From Microvirga antarctica (GTDB taxonomy: Bacteria; Pseudomonadota; Alphaproteobacteria; Rhizobiales; Beijerinckiaceae): a stretch of 64,000 bases of DNA. The notes under the pieces are model-generated. The model saw only the letters and a program-made list of their open reading frames with translations. It did no database searches and was not told the origin of the DNA. Position 1 is the stretch's first letter, and each line of letters opens with the position of its first letter. Shown here one piece after another: positions 46,927-55,825 of the stretch. The stretch is from assembly GCF_017921815.1 (NCBI RefSeq), contig NZ_JAGEMM010000001.1, positions 1,240,001 through 1,304,000 on the forward strand, given 5' to 3'. The translations under genes and the position numbers were made by a program.

Positions 46927-47582
46927 TCCGTGACCCCGAATTTCTTGTGAATCCAATCCGCGATCTTGGCCTGGGGATAGCCCAGCAACCAGTAGATCGC
47001 GGCCATAGCCGTCAGCATCTCGATGACGCGAAACGATTGCGACCGAATCTGCATCGCCGTGTGAGCGAGGTCGCCCACGGCAATCACCGAGACGAGCGAC
47101 GTGTCCTTGAAGAGCGTCACCCAGGTGGTCGCCAGAACCGGCAAGACCCGGCGCCAGGCTTGCGGCAGCACGATCTTGCGAAACGCCTGCGCCTCGCTCA
47201 TTCCGAGGGCGAGTGCCGCCTCCGTCTGTCCGCGACGGATGGACTTGATGCCGGACCGGAACGTCTCGGAATTATAGGCGGTGTTGTTGAGCGACAGCGC
47301 CACAAGTCCTGTCAGGAAGGGCGAAAACGCGATGCCGAACACAACCGGCATGACGTAGAATGCCCAATAGACCACGAGAATGATCGGCAGGTTGCGGAAC
47401 AGTTCGACGAAACAGGTGGCAAGAAACGCCACCGGTCGCAGGCGCGACTCGCGCAGCATCGCCACGCCGATCCCGCACGGCACCGCGATCATCATCGTCA
47501 GAACCGTAAGCGCAATCGTGATGAGCGCCCCACGGGCGAGCGCGCCGGCGCTGGCGGGGACGATGGACCAATCGAGATTCAT
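46923..47582 (-). CDS. Polar amino acid type ABC transporter permease (second)
   Basis: The 219-residue permease has five hydrophobic helices and the HisM/GlnP coupling motif [20 protein letters not shown] followed by the [12 protein letters not shown] segment. It overlaps its neighbours by four bases at both ends. Confidence 0.92.
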   Translation of the reverse strand: MNLDWSIVPASAGALARGALITIALTVLTMMIAVPCGIGVAMLRESRLRPVAFLATCFVELFRNLPIILVVYWAFYVMPVVFGIAFSPFLTGLVALSLNNTAYNSETFRSGIKSIRRGQTEAALALGMSEAQAFRKIVLPQAWRRVLPVLATTWVTLFKDTSLVSVIAVGDLAHTAMQIRSQSFRVIEMLTAMAAIYWLLGYPQAKIADWIHKKFGVTE

Positions 47583-48244
47583 GACCGTCCCAGGAAAGAG
47601 ATGCGCTTGTAGACGATGTCGACGGCGCGTGTGACAGGAAAGATGACCAGGAAGTAGATGATCATGACAGTCGAAAAGACCTCGACCGGTGCGTAGGATT
47701 GGCCTGCCACCGCATCGGCCCGCCGCATCAGTTCCGGCACTGCGATGACCGCCGCGATCGCCGTGTCCTTGATGGCAAGCGACAACAGGGATCCGAAGGA
47801 CGGCATCATGCGAATGATGGCCTGGGGCAGCACGATCTTGCGCACGATCTGAGGCCCCGACATCCCAAGCGCCAGGCCCGCACGCACCTGCCCGGGACGG
47901 ACCGATTCAATGCCGGCGCGCACGACTTCCGCCACATAGGCGGCCAGATGGAACGACAACGCGAACATCGCCGACCAGAACGGCGGCAGGTTCACGCCGG
48001 TCAGGGCCGGAAGCGCGAAGTAGATCCAGACCAGCACGACGAGGACCGGGATCGCGCGCATCGAGTCGATGTAAAACACAAGAACGACGCGGAGCCATTT
48101 CGGCCCGTAGCGGCGCGCCAGCCCCACGATTGTCCCAAGCACGAAGCTGCAAACGGCGACGCCCAACGCGAGAAGCAGCGTGACGCGCAAGCCATCGAGC
48201 AGAAATCGCCAGCTTTGAAGGATGGGATCGAAATTGAAATCCAT
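47579..48244 (-). CDS. Polar amino acid type ABC transporter permease (first)
   Basis: The 221-residue permease has the same family pattern: RAIPVLVVLVWIYFALPALT, then VVRAGIESVRPGQVRAGLAL and IVLPQAIIRMMPSFGSLLSL. It forms the heterodimeric channel with the next gene product. Confidence 0.92.
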   Translation of the reverse strand: MDFNFDPILQSWRFLLDGLRVTLLLALGVAVCSFVLGTIVGLARRYGPKWLRVVLVFYIDSMRAIPVLVVLVWIYFALPALTGVNLPPFWSAMFALSFHLAAYVAEVVRAGIESVRPGQVRAGLALGMSGPQIVRKIVLPQAIIRMMPSFGSLLSLAIKDTAIAAVIAVPELMRRADAVAGQSYAPVEVFSTVMIIYFLVIFPVTRAVDIVYKRISFLGRS

Positions 48245-48288
48245 GAGCAGAACCGATTCAGATGCTGGTACGGGACCGGCAGGATCAG

Positions 48289-48321
48289 ACGGAGGCCGGG
48301 CGCGTCGGGCGCGGCCTCCGT
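48289..48321 (-). other. Intercistronic stem-loop after the binding-protein gene
   Basis: Perfect nine-base arms ACGGAGGCC (48289-48297) and GGCCTCCGT (48313-48321) lie between the binding-protein stop and the first permease gene. Such hairpins often protect the upstream message or attenuate readthrough, so that more binding protein is made than permease. No T tract follows on either strand. Confidence 0.5.
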
Positions 48322-48331
48322 CGAGGGCGGA

Positions 48332-49168
48332 TTACATCGTCTCGACGATCCGCTCTTCTTCCTTCTGGAGCGCCGGCAGCATGGGCTCTGACACCGACTT
48401 CAGCCACTTCAGAAACTCGGGCTGGTTCTTGTCGACGGCCAGGCCGATTTCATTGGCGGCCTCCGTGCTGTCCTGGCAATTGTTGCCTTGCGGAAGCGCT
48501 ACCAGACCCTTGACCTTCTTGTTCAACGCGATCCAGGGGATGCGATTGATCGGGGTGACGTCCGAGCGGCGCGCCATGATCTCCTCGACGGGCGCTGCCG
48601 TGCCGGCGCTGGAGACGCCCCGCAATGTCGCCTTCGGGAAACGCTGCTTCACCCAGTTCTCTTCACCGCCACCGGTGAAATAGGCAATCGTCACGTCAGG
48701 CGAATTGAAATCATCGACCGATTTCGCATTGGCCACTTTCGGATTGTCGGCCCGGCCGAAGACGCAGAGGCTCGTCTTTGAATAGGTGACGAAGTCCACG
48801 ACGTTCTGGCGCTCCTTCGTGACCGAGAGCGGCGAAATCGTCAGATCGACCTGGTTCGAGGCCAGCACGGGCACTTTGGTTTCGTGCGAGACCGGAACGG
48901 CCACGAGCTTGACGCCGAGGCGCTTCGCGTATTCCTTGGAGAGCGTCCAGGCCGGACCTGCCCAGGCCTCGCCGGAGCCGGTCGTGTCCTCGATCAGCCA
49001 AGGCGGGTTGGACAAGACCCCAACGCGCAACTGGCCGGCCTTCTTGATGGCATCGATGCGGGCGCTGGTGCCCGGAGCCGGGACATCCTGAGCATGGGCA
49101 ACACCCACGGCCAATCCGAGACCGATCACAACAGACGCGGCAAAGCGCGCGGTTCGTAGCAGCAGCAT
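48332..49168 (-). CDS. Polar amino acid type periplasmic solute-binding protein
   Basis: The 278-residue precursor has a signal peptide (MLLLRTARFAASVVIGLGLA, ending near AHA) and the family 3 binding fold: GQLRVGVLSNPPWLIEDTTG, AYAKRLGVKL-type segment, VDLTISPLSVTKERQNVVDF and the hinge YSKTSLCVFG. The ATG at 49166-49168 has GGGAG upstream. Family members usually bind polar amino acids or opines; the coupling to uxuA suggests a sugar-acid-bearing ligand, which is inference. Confidence 0.9.
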   Translation of the reverse strand: MLLLRTARFAASVVIGLGLAVGVAHAQDVPAPGTSARIDAIKKAGQLRVGVLSNPPWLIEDTTGSGEAWAGPAWTLSKEYAKRLGVKLVAVPVSHETKVPVLASNQVDLTISPLSVTKERQNVVDFVTYSKTSLCVFGRADNPKVANAKSVDDFNSPDVTIAYFTGGGEENWVKQRFPKATLRGVSSAGTAAPVEEIMARRSDVTPINRIPWIALNKKVKGLVALPQGNNCQDSTEAANEIGLAVDKNQPEFLKWLKSVSEPMLPALQKEEERIVETM

Positions 49169-49514
49169 GAGCGTAACTCCCTGGTATCCCTGAAGCGGCC
49201 CGCCGAATGGCGACGCGGCCCGCATGGTGGCGCGTTCGGAAACGCATTGGTTTCCGCGCTCTGCACTCTAGTATACAAGCGTAGATCGAAATCAACCCGC
49301 GTTCGATCGCAGCGCGAGGGCCGTCAGGGCAAAAGGGGCTTTGCCGCCGGTCACACACTATTTCGTTTCATCGCCGCTCGATTGGGCCTCGCGCGGTGGG
49401 TCAGGCGTGATAGCAGATGGCAGGCCGACGTGTGACATGCGGCGGACCTTCGTCGCATCAAATCGGTTACTTAAAAACTTCCCGCCACCGTGTCAGTCCA
49501 GACAATGAGTTCAG
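49169..49514. other. Divergent promoter region between the ABC operon and the EAL gene
   Basis: This 346-base region has no convincing gene. It holds the near-palindrome at 49269-49278 (listed separately) and the promoters of both divergent units. Confidence 0.5.
49269..49278. promoter_or_regulatory. GntR(FCD)-type operator candidate
   Basis: TAGTATACAA fits the T-x-GTATAC-x-A core typical of FCD-subfamily GntR operators. It lies 101 bases upstream of the binding-protein ATG, at the head of the operon that includes the GntR gene. Confidence 0.45.
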
Positions 49515-50270
49515 ATGAGCCATCTTTCCTGCAAGGCCTGCCGGGGCGCCACGCCCCTGCCCTTCGCTTTCACAATGGCGTTTCACCCCATCGTCGACGT
49601 GCACGCGCGCTCGATCTGGGGATACGAGGCGCTTGTGCGCGGGGAGGAAGGTCAGTCGGCGTTTGCGATCCTCAACCAGGTGACGGAGGATAACCGCTAC
49701 AAATTCGACCAAGCCTGCCGCGTGAAGGCGATCGAGCTTGCCGGCCGCCTGTTTCCTGCAGGCGGCGATGCGCGTCTTTCCATCAACTTCATGCCGAACG
49801 CCGTCTATGAGCCCACCGCCTGCATTCGGGCCACACTGGAGGCTGCAAGGCGCGTGCAGTTCGATCCCAAACGGATCATGTTCGAATTTACCGAGGACGA
49901 GCGGATGGTGGACAAGAGCCATGTCCAGCGAATCATCGCGGAATACCGGCGTCTGGGCTTCGTGACCGCCATCGACGATTTCGGCGCAGGGCACGCTGGC
50001 CTGACGCTGTTGGCAGACTTCCAGCCCGACCTGATCAAGATCGACATGCAGATCATCCGGAATGTGGACCAGTCGTCCTCTCGGCAGGGTATCATCCGGG
50101 GAATTATGACGATGGCGGATGCACTGGGCCTGACGGTCATCGCCGAAGGCGTCGAAACCGAACAGGAACTCATGCAGTTGCGCGCGTTCGGTATCAAACT
50201 GTTCCAGGGATACCTGTTCGCAAAACCAGAGATCGAAATGCTGCCATCAGTCGATCTGGGCGGATGGTGA
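49515..50270 (+). CDS. EAL-domain cyclic-di-GMP phosphodiesterase
   Basis: The 251-residue protein is a stand-alone EAL domain with a short N-terminal CKAC segment. The metal- and substrate-binding positions are present: EALVRG, NFMP, EFTEDE, AIDDFGAGHAG, the Lys in LIKID, AEGVETEQE and QGYLFAKP. It should therefore be active and convert c-di-GMP to pGpG. No sensor domain is attached, resembling the EAL part of BLUF-EAL proteins. It stands alone between divergent and convergent genes. Confidence 0.9.
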   Translation: MSHLSCKACRGATPLPFAFTMAFHPIVDVHARSIWGYEALVRGEEGQSAFAILNQVTEDNRYKFDQACRVKAIELAGRLFPAGGDARLSINFMPNAVYEPTACIRATLEAARRVQFDPKRIMFEFTEDERMVDKSHVQRIIAEYRRLGFVTAIDDFGAGHAGLTLLADFQPDLIKIDMQIIRNVDQSSSRQGIIRGIMTMADALGLTVIAEGVETEQELMQLRAFGIKLFQGYLFAKPEIEMLPSVDLGGW

Positions 50271-50357
50271 GGGGAACGTCCCCCTGTCGACAAATCATCG
50301 TCAAAGGATTGAGCGCGCGGGGCCCAATGGCCCCGCGCGATGGGTTGCGACAAGCGC

Positions 50358-50606
50358 TTAGCGGCGGCCGACGCGGTTGACCGGACCGCCACGGTTCATC
50401 GGCGTGCCGGGCCGCACACCGACGCCACGAGCGCCGACACCGGGCGCCATGACGGCACGGCCGACCGGGGCGACGGGGCGCGCGATGCAGCCACGCGGGA
50501 TGCCGACGGCGCGGCAATAGACGGCGGCCTCAGACGGCGTCGGTGCGACGGAAAAGACGCTCAGTGACATCAGCGCGGCAAATGACAAACCCAGTGTACG
50601 AACCAT
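50358..50606 (-). CDS. Small secreted Gly/Pro/Arg-rich protein
   Basis: The 82-residue precursor has a clear signal peptide (MVRTLGLSFAALMSLSVFSV, cleavage after PSEA). A short mature part with two Cys (VYCRAVGIPRGCIARP) precedes a low-complexity tail of Gly, Pro, Arg and Val. The site CGGAGACG precedes the ATG. It looks like a known class of small exported proteins in Rhizobiales with no assigned function. Confidence 0.75.
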   Translation of the reverse strand: MVRTLGLSFAALMSLSVFSVAPTPSEAAVYCRAVGIPRGCIARPVAPVGRAVMAPGVGARGVGVRPGTPMNRGGPVNRVGRR

Positions 50607-51134
50607 AGCACGTCTCCGATTGAGCGCCTGTTGAGGCGCGGGGGTAGTGCCACCGACCCGCGGCCTTGAACGGTCGCGAAGCCGACAGCGTTGAACGATC
50701 TAACGCCCTGCCGCTTTCGATTCTGACAAAGTCAGAGACGGCAGATGCGGCAATCATGAAAGGCTTTTGGGAAAGTGGACGGCGCGTGAGGCTGTGATGT
50801 GTGGCGTCAAAGTCAGGGCAGACCGAACGTCCCTGCCGTCTCCTCAATCGATCGTTTATGTGCCCATTCGAAGGAGTTCGCTCCGCTGCCGGCCAGTTTT
50901 CGCCCGGCAAAAACTGGCTTTGGCAGGCAGGCGGCCTCGAAGGGCGTCGACAAAATCGGCTTACCTCTGAAGCGCCCTTGCGTCAAGCTCAGGCCTATTC
51001 CGCAAACTCAAGGGAAATCCGTTCTGGTTGCTGGGCCTTCGCTGGGGTGCAGCAACCAACGGCGTAGAGTTGTGATTTCGTGAGCCTGAGGCGGCGGATC
51101 GTGCTAGGTGGAGAGGGTCTACGAAGGATTGCCG
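50607..51134. other. Intergenic region, no gene recognised
   Basis: About 530 bases. A perfect small hairpin GCGCCT (50624-50629) with AGGCGC (50634-50639) lies in the 5' leader of the small secreted protein. Reading frames here show no family features. Nothing else is evident. Confidence 0.5.
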
Positions 51135-51641
51135 ATGCTCAGGTTTGTCATGGTCGCTGTGGGAACGTTGTCGGCGATCGTTGGCTCACCGTCCGATCTG
51201 CTGGCGCGCGAACTGGTTCCGTTCAATACCAATCTTTCGGCCGGCACCATCCTGGTGCGAACCAGCGAGCGTCAGCTGTATCTCGTCCAGGGCGACGGAA
51301 CGGCCGTCCGTTATCGGGTGGCCGTCGGACGCCCGAACAAGCAGTGGGTCGGCAAGGCTGAAATCACGGGGAAGTACGTGCGGCCGGCCTGGGGCCCTCC
51401 GGCCGAGATCAAGCGTGACAAGCCTTCCCTGCCCGACGTGATTCCGGGCGGCTCCCTCAACAACCCGCTCGGCGAACGCGCCATGACCCTGAGTGGTGGG
51501 GAATACGCCATTCACGGCACCAATCGCCCCAGCTCCATTGGGACCTTCGCGTCTTACGGATGCATCCGCATGCTCAACGCGGACATTGCAGATCTCTTCG
51601 ATCGTGTGGCGGTCGGTAGCACAGTCGTGGTGGCTGACTAG
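51135..51641 (+). CDS. L,D-transpeptidase (YkuD family), short form
   Basis: The 168-residue exported protein has a signal peptide (MLRFVMVAVGTLSAIVGSPS) and a YkuD domain: ILVRTSERQLYLVQGDGTAV, then GRPNKQWVGKAEITGKYVRP, GGEYAIHGTNRPSSIG and the nucleophile in SYGCIRML (Cys near residue 143). It is the compact form common in Rhizobiales in several copies. The ATG has AAGGA upstream. It should cross-link peptidoglycan in the periplasm. Confidence 0.9.
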   Translation: MLRFVMVAVGTLSAIVGSPSDLLARELVPFNTNLSAGTILVRTSERQLYLVQGDGTAVRYRVAVGRPNKQWVGKAEITGKYVRPAWGPPAEIKRDKPSLPDVIPGGSLNNPLGERAMTLSGGEYAIHGTNRPSSIGTFASYGCIRMLNADIADLFDRVAVGSTVVVAD

Positions 51642-51671
51642 CAACCTTCAGTCACCCGCCACGACCCTGCG

Positions 51672-53816
51672 CTACCATGTGTAGCGCAGGACGCCGGTTG
51701 CCGCGTAAGTCTGTGCCCGCGAGGCGAACTCGCCGTCGAACTTCACCCCGAGCGACAATCCGTTTTCGTACTGAAGCCATGCGCCGGCCGAGAGCAGCGC
51801 CGAATTCTTGGTCGGCAAGGCGCCGCTCAATGTGAAATTCGAACCTGGCAGCGCCTGGAAAGCAGCATTGACGGTCGTCGGGTCGGTGAAATAATCGTGC
51901 GCCCAGGCGGCCCTTGCCCGCAGCACGAGGGTGGATGTCTCGAGCGGAACCGTGTGGTCAAGCCACGCACCGAGTTCGGTCCGCGCCGTGCGTGTGGTGC
52001 GCTCCTGATAGAAGAGCGCGAACGGCGAGGCGCCGCGCTCGCCCTGCTCGAGATAGGACGGCATCGAGAACACCTGGCCCTGCACCGCCGCATAGGGTGT
52101 CAATCCGATCAGCCCTGGCAGATCGAAGCGGTATCCGGTCTCAAGTCGCGCGCCGATGTTGCTGGCGTAGTAGTCGGCGGTGAGCCGATCGCCGGTCCCG
52201 AAGGTGAGCTGCCGCTCGGTCGAGCCCCAGTGGCCCGCATAGGCCAGGGCCGCCGACACATAGGCTTGATCGATCCGCGTGAACGTGTAGGCGGCCGCCT
52301 GGAACATTTCGCTATTTCCGCCGCCAAGGCCGCCGGAGAGATCGTAGTTTGTCCCGCCGCCCGCCAACGCAAAGCCGATCACCGTATCCGGCGTGACCCG
52401 ATAGTCGAGACCGGTGGCGATGCTGGCGCTTCCGATGGTGCGATCCTGACCGCCGAAGCCGCCCTGTGTCCTGCTCTGGTCGCCATACACCGCACCCCAG
52501 ACACTCCACCGGCGCGGGTCCGGCACGGCCGTCCGCGCGAGCACGCGGGAGTCGAAGAAGGATCCGGTGGGCGAGTTCGCATTGAAGGGGGCATAGCCCA
52601 GAGCCCTGATCACAGGCTCCGATTGACCCCGCTGCTCCTGCTCCGGACGGGCACGGCCCGGCGCGGCGTCGGGAAACCGGCTGCCGCCGAAGGGTCCGCC
52701 CGCGAACGGGTTCAGAACCAGCCGCAGGAACGAGTTCATGGCCTGCGCGCCCGCAGGCTGGACTCCGGTGGCCGCCTCGCCGGCGAGCTGCGTCAGCGCA
52801 TAGGCCTGCGCCGTGGGCGAGAGAGCCGCAAGGGCAAGGATTTCGGGCGGGATCGTCTGATTGTTGAGAAACGCCGTGTAGAAGCCATTGTTGATCGCCG
52901 TCGTTACCGCCGAGACCCTCGCGAAGTTGACGCCGAGCGGAAGCGCCACCGCCACAGGCGGAACGACGGTGCCTGGCGGAACGACCGTGCCAGGGGGAAC
53001 GACAGTCCCGGGCGGCACGACGGTGCCAGGGGGCACGACAACGGGAAGCAGCGGGGCCAGGCACTGGCTGAGCGTTGCAATCAGAATCCGGTTGTTGTCG
53101 AGGGTCACCGCGCCGTTGCGCGCCATGGCGGCGCCGCAGGTGATCTTGGCGCCGGTGTTGAGCGTGATGCTGGTCAGCGCCAGGATGTCGCCCACGAAGG
53201 AGCTTCCGGCACCCAGCGTCGCCGAACTGCCGACCCGGAAAAAAACGTTCTGGCCTTGTGCGCCGCCGATCAGCGAAACGGTGGAGGCGGCGGCCGTCGT
53301 CAAAGTGCTGCCGATGTTGAAAATGAACACGGCGTTGGGATTGCCGCCGGCGTTGAGGACGAGCGGCCCGGTGAGCTGCGCCGATGAATTGAAGTTGTAG
53401 ACCCCGGGCGACAAGGTGCGACCGCCCAGGTCCTGCCCGGTCAGATCCACCGTCCGGGACCGGCTCGCCAACAGAAGATAAGCGGTGGTCAGATCGGTCT
53501 GCGCCTGCCCCGCAACCGCATTGCCCGCGTGGATCGTGTAGGGCGCCTCCACAAGGCCGGGGGGAAAGCCGACGACGGCGGCGCCCGGAAACACGCCGAG
53601 ATTCCCGGTCAGCACGCTGGGGCCCGTATTGGTCACGGTCGAGCCAGCCAGCACGGCAAAACTGGCGGCGGTTCCCATGTTGATGGACTGAGCCGCACTG
53701 TCAGAATTATCTGACATCAGAAGCCCAAGCGCGACGAGTGGTACTGTAAAAAATTGGCTGCCCGGAAATTTAACTTCAGTAAAATGGTATAATGTACTGA
53801 TCTTACGCACGGGCAT
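51672..53816 (-). CDS. Autotransporter with ice-binding (DUF3494) passenger domain
   Basis: The 714-residue protein has an N-terminal export region (about 1-44, hydrophobic FFTVPLVALGLLMSD then SAAQ). A DUF3494 ice-binding-like domain follows (about 45-255, with AGNAVAGQAQTDLTTAYLLL, NPNAVFIFNIGSTLTTAAAS, ILALTSITLNTGAKI and ARNGAVTLDNNRI). Then come a Pro-Gly-Thr-Val-Val repeat linker (about 260-292), a helical linker and a C-terminal autotransporter beta-barrel (about 460-714) ending LRYTW. It would display the passenger on the cell surface. DUF3494 proteins bind ice or act as adhesins. A final aromatic residue is normal for barrel insertion. Confidence 0.88.
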   Translation of the reverse strand: MPVRKISTLYHFTEVKFPGSQFFTVPLVALGLLMSDNSDSAAQSINMGTAASFAVLAGSTVTNTGPSVLTGNLGVFPGAAVVGFPPGLVEAPYTIHAGNAVAGQAQTDLTTAYLLLASRSRTVDLTGQDLGGRTLSPGVYNFNSSAQLTGPLVLNAGGNPNAVFIFNIGSTLTTAAASTVSLIGGAQGQNVFFRVGSSATLGAGSSFVGDILALTSITLNTGAKITCGAAMARNGAVTLDNNRILIATLSQCLAPLLPVVVPPGTVVPPGTVVPPGTVVPPGTVVPPVAVALPLGVNFARVSAVTTAINNGFYTAFLNNQTIPPEILALAALSPTAQAYALTQLAGEAATGVQPAGAQAMNSFLRLVLNPFAGGPFGGSRFPDAAPGRARPEQEQRGQSEPVIRALGYAPFNANSPTGSFFDSRVLARTAVPDPRRWSVWGAVYGDQSRTQGGFGGQDRTIGSASIATGLDYRVTPDTVIGFALAGGGTNYDLSGGLGGGNSEMFQAAAYTFTRIDQAYVSAALAYAGHWGSTERQLTFGTGDRLTADYYASNIGARLETGYRFDLPGLIGLTPYAAVQGQVFSMPSYLEQGERGASPFALFYQERTTRTARTELGAWLDHTVPLETSTLVLRARAAWAHDYFTDPTTVNAAFQALPGSNFTLSGALPTKNSALLSAGAWLQYENGLSLGVKFDGEFASRAQTYAATGVLRYTW
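52957..53028 (-). repeat. 18-bp tandem repeat encoding PPGTVV units
   Basis: Four full 18-base units (for example GGCGGAACGACGGTGCCT on the plus strand) and a partial fifth encode PPGTVV repeats in the linker of the ice-binding autotransporter. Sequence differences between units are mostly silent. Copy number may vary by slippage. Confidence 0.8.
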
Positions 53817-54196
53817 TAACGCTCTCCAACGCTCCGAAGTCGATTTACGCTAGCGCATAACTCTTCGGAAGTATGATGCATATTTGATACAGAAACATTG
53901 ATTCGATTTGGCCGAAATTGCCCTTGAGGAGCGACGGTCGCGGCTTGCGGGCGGCGTGTGGAGAGAGATGGAGAACGGCCGGTCCGGGGAGGCGGGCGGG
54001 TCTACGATCGAAAGCGGAAAGACTGCGCCAATCGACCGCTGGGGTTTGTCTGCCAGACGGGCGTCCGTAGCATGGTGCCGGCTCTGCGAGGGCACTTACC
54101 CGGCACGAGTCGCGCGCATCAGCCTCAACCGTTCAGCGGACCGGTTTGTAAAAATGTAAAACGTGTAAAATGAGAACTGGAAAACCAGTTAAGTGA
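53817..54196. other. AT-richer promoter region of the ice-binding autotransporter
   Basis: About 380 bases between the autotransporter gene and tRNA-Arg, with lower GC than the surroundings near both genes. It must contain the autotransporter promoter. No supported gene is seen, and the short reading frames have no recognisable features. Confidence 0.4.
54175..54190 (-). terminator. Terminator-like hairpin after tRNA-Arg
   Basis: AACTGG (54175-54180) and CCAGTT (54185-54190) pair perfectly around a four-base loop. Read on the minus strand it follows the tRNA 3' end by about six bases and is succeeded by CTCATTTT. Confidence 0.6.
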
Positions 54197-54273
54197 TGGC
54201 GCGCCCGAAAGGATTCGAACCTCTGACCCCCAGATTCGTAGTCTGGTGCTCTATCCAGCTGAGCTACGGGCGC
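54197..54273 (-). tRNA. tRNA-Arg (anticodon ACG)
   Basis: A 77-base cloverleaf on the minus strand has 7-base acceptor arms (GCGCCCG with CGGGCGC), D arm TAGCTCAGCTGGATAGAGCA, anticodon loop CTACGAA with anticodon ACG, and T arm with GGTTCGAATCC. The CCA end is encoded. ACG decodes CGN arginine codons after deamination to ICG. Confidence 0.96.
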
Positions 54274-54379
54274 CCGGGGCCGTTACGTTTTTGAGGAAAC
54301 ATATCGGCCGGAGGCGGCTGATTAGATCGTTCTCAGGCGGTTGGCAAGCCTGTTTCTGGAAAGATCGACGGGGGCTTGT

Positions 54380-55819
54380 CTATTCGTTGGCGGCCTCTCC
54401 TTGCCGGTCGGGAATGTCGATCCGGAAGCAGGTCCCCGATTCCCGTTGCTCGAGGGCGATTGCGCCGCCGTGCAGGCGCACGATCTCGGCCACGATGGTG
54501 AGGCCAAGCCCCGTTCCCCCCTTGCGGTTCGACACCTGGAAGGGGGTGAACAAATCCGCCCGCAGGCGCTCGGGAATGCCCGGTCCGTTATCCCCGACCC
54601 GGATGATCACCGTCCGACCCTGCCGCTCTGCCCGCACGGTGATGCGCGGGACCGCGTCGCTGGCACCAGCCTGGCTCAGAGCCTGGACGGCATTCCGGAC
54701 CAGATTGACGAGGACGCGCGAGAGCTGGTCCTCATCCGCATCGATGAGGAGACCCTCCGGCACGTTGAGCACGAATTCGATGCCGCGTTCGGGAGCAAGG
54801 TCTGTCAGGTTTGCGAGATCAGCGACAATCGGCTCCAGCGCAATCATCTGGCGGTGGGGCAGCCGCTCAGAGGCGCGACCATAGGCCAGGGTCGCCTCGC
54901 AGAACGCGATCGCCCGGTCGAGGGTGGCAACCAGGCGGGGCGCGACCCGTTGAACGGCCTCGTCATCGACCCGGTCGAGCCGGTCCGTCAGCAGATGCGC
55001 TGTCGTGAGCATGTTGCGGAGCTCGTGGTTGATCTTGCTCACCGCCAGTCCGAGTTCGGCCAGACGGCGTTTTTGGCGAAGCTCATCGGCCAGGGTCGTT
55101 TCCATCTGGGCGAGGGCCTGTTCCGCAAGGCCGATCTCATCCGCCCGCGCGCTCGGCCTGATGACCCGGGAGGCATCCTCCGGATTGCTGGAAAACTGCG
55201 CAATGTTGCCGGTCAGGCGGCGGACCGGGCGCACGATCACCCATTGCAGAACGACGTACAGAAGACTGGCCGTGATCGCCGAGATGAGGAGCGAGACAAG
55301 AAGGATGTTGCGCGAGAAGTCGAGCATCGCCAGCCGAAGGGGCCGGGGGTCCAGGATCATCTCCACAAAATCGACGCCCATGCCGGCGCCGATGACACGA
55401 ATCGGCTCGCTGCGGGTGTCGAAAAGGGCCTCGAACGTATCGGACGCCAGTGTTCCCCAGGAGGTATCGCGCAGATCTACCGTCTTGCTCACGGTCGCGG
55501 GCATGTCGCCCGCGGCCAGCAGCGACCGCTTGCCGCCACCCCGAATAGCGATCGCCTTCGCGCCGACGCCCGAAAGCAGGCGCATTTCCAGCTCCTCGGG
55601 AAGGCTCTCTTCGGCTGCGGCATCGAGCACCATGGCGGCGATCTGGGCGGCGGCGAGGCGGTCGCTCAGCCAGGTGCTGCGAAAATTCACGACCGATGGC
55701 ACATAGATGAGGATCTCGGCCACCATCACGAACAGGATCGTCAGCAGCAGCAGCCGTGCCGATAGGCCGAAATGCCTGAACAGGCTCGCCGAGGGAACGG
55801 GGCGCTGGCCGGCTCTCAT
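54380..55819 (-). CDS. Orphan sensor histidine kinase
   Basis: The 479-residue kinase has an N-terminal membrane helix (LLLLTILFVMVAEILIYVPS), a periplasmic sensor part, a second helix (LLVSLLISAITASLLYVVLQ), a HAMP-like segment (VIVRPVRRLTGNIAQFS) and a kinase core. The H-box reads SKINHELRNMLTT, the N-box NLVRNAVQALS, and the ATP lid GDNGPGIP with GTGLGLTI. No response regulator is adjacent. It follows the flavoprotein-like gene by six bases, so the membrane protein, the flavoprotein and this kinase form one operon, perhaps sensing an envelope state. Confidence 0.9.
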   Translation of the reverse strand: MRAGQRPVPSASLFRHFGLSARLLLLTILFVMVAEILIYVPSVVNFRSTWLSDRLAAAQIAAMVLDAAAEESLPEELEMRLLSGVGAKAIAIRGGGKRSLLAAGDMPATVSKTVDLRDTSWGTLASDTFEALFDTRSEPIRVIGAGMGVDFVEMILDPRPLRLAMLDFSRNILLVSLLISAITASLLYVVLQWVIVRPVRRLTGNIAQFSSNPEDASRVIRPSARADEIGLAEQALAQMETTLADELRQKRRLAELGLAVSKINHELRNMLTTAHLLTDRLDRVDDEAVQRVAPRLVATLDRAIAFCEATLAYGRASERLPHRQMIALEPIVADLANLTDLAPERGIEFVLNVPEGLLIDADEDQLSRVLVNLVRNAVQALSQAGASDAVPRITVRAERQGRTVIIRVGDNGPGIPERLRADLFTPFQVSNRKGGTGLGLTIVAEIVRLHGGAIALEQRESGTCFRIDIPDRQGEAANE

Positions 55820-55825
55820 TCCTGG

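Noticed and set aside
53850..54095. An 81-codon minus-strand frame upstream of the autotransporter
   Set aside because: No ribosome binding site or family features and it fills the presumed promoter region.
54197..54273. tRNA-Arg as an integration site with the ice-binding gene as an island
   Set aside because: No repeat of the tRNA 3' end, no integrase and no mobile gene is found in the window.
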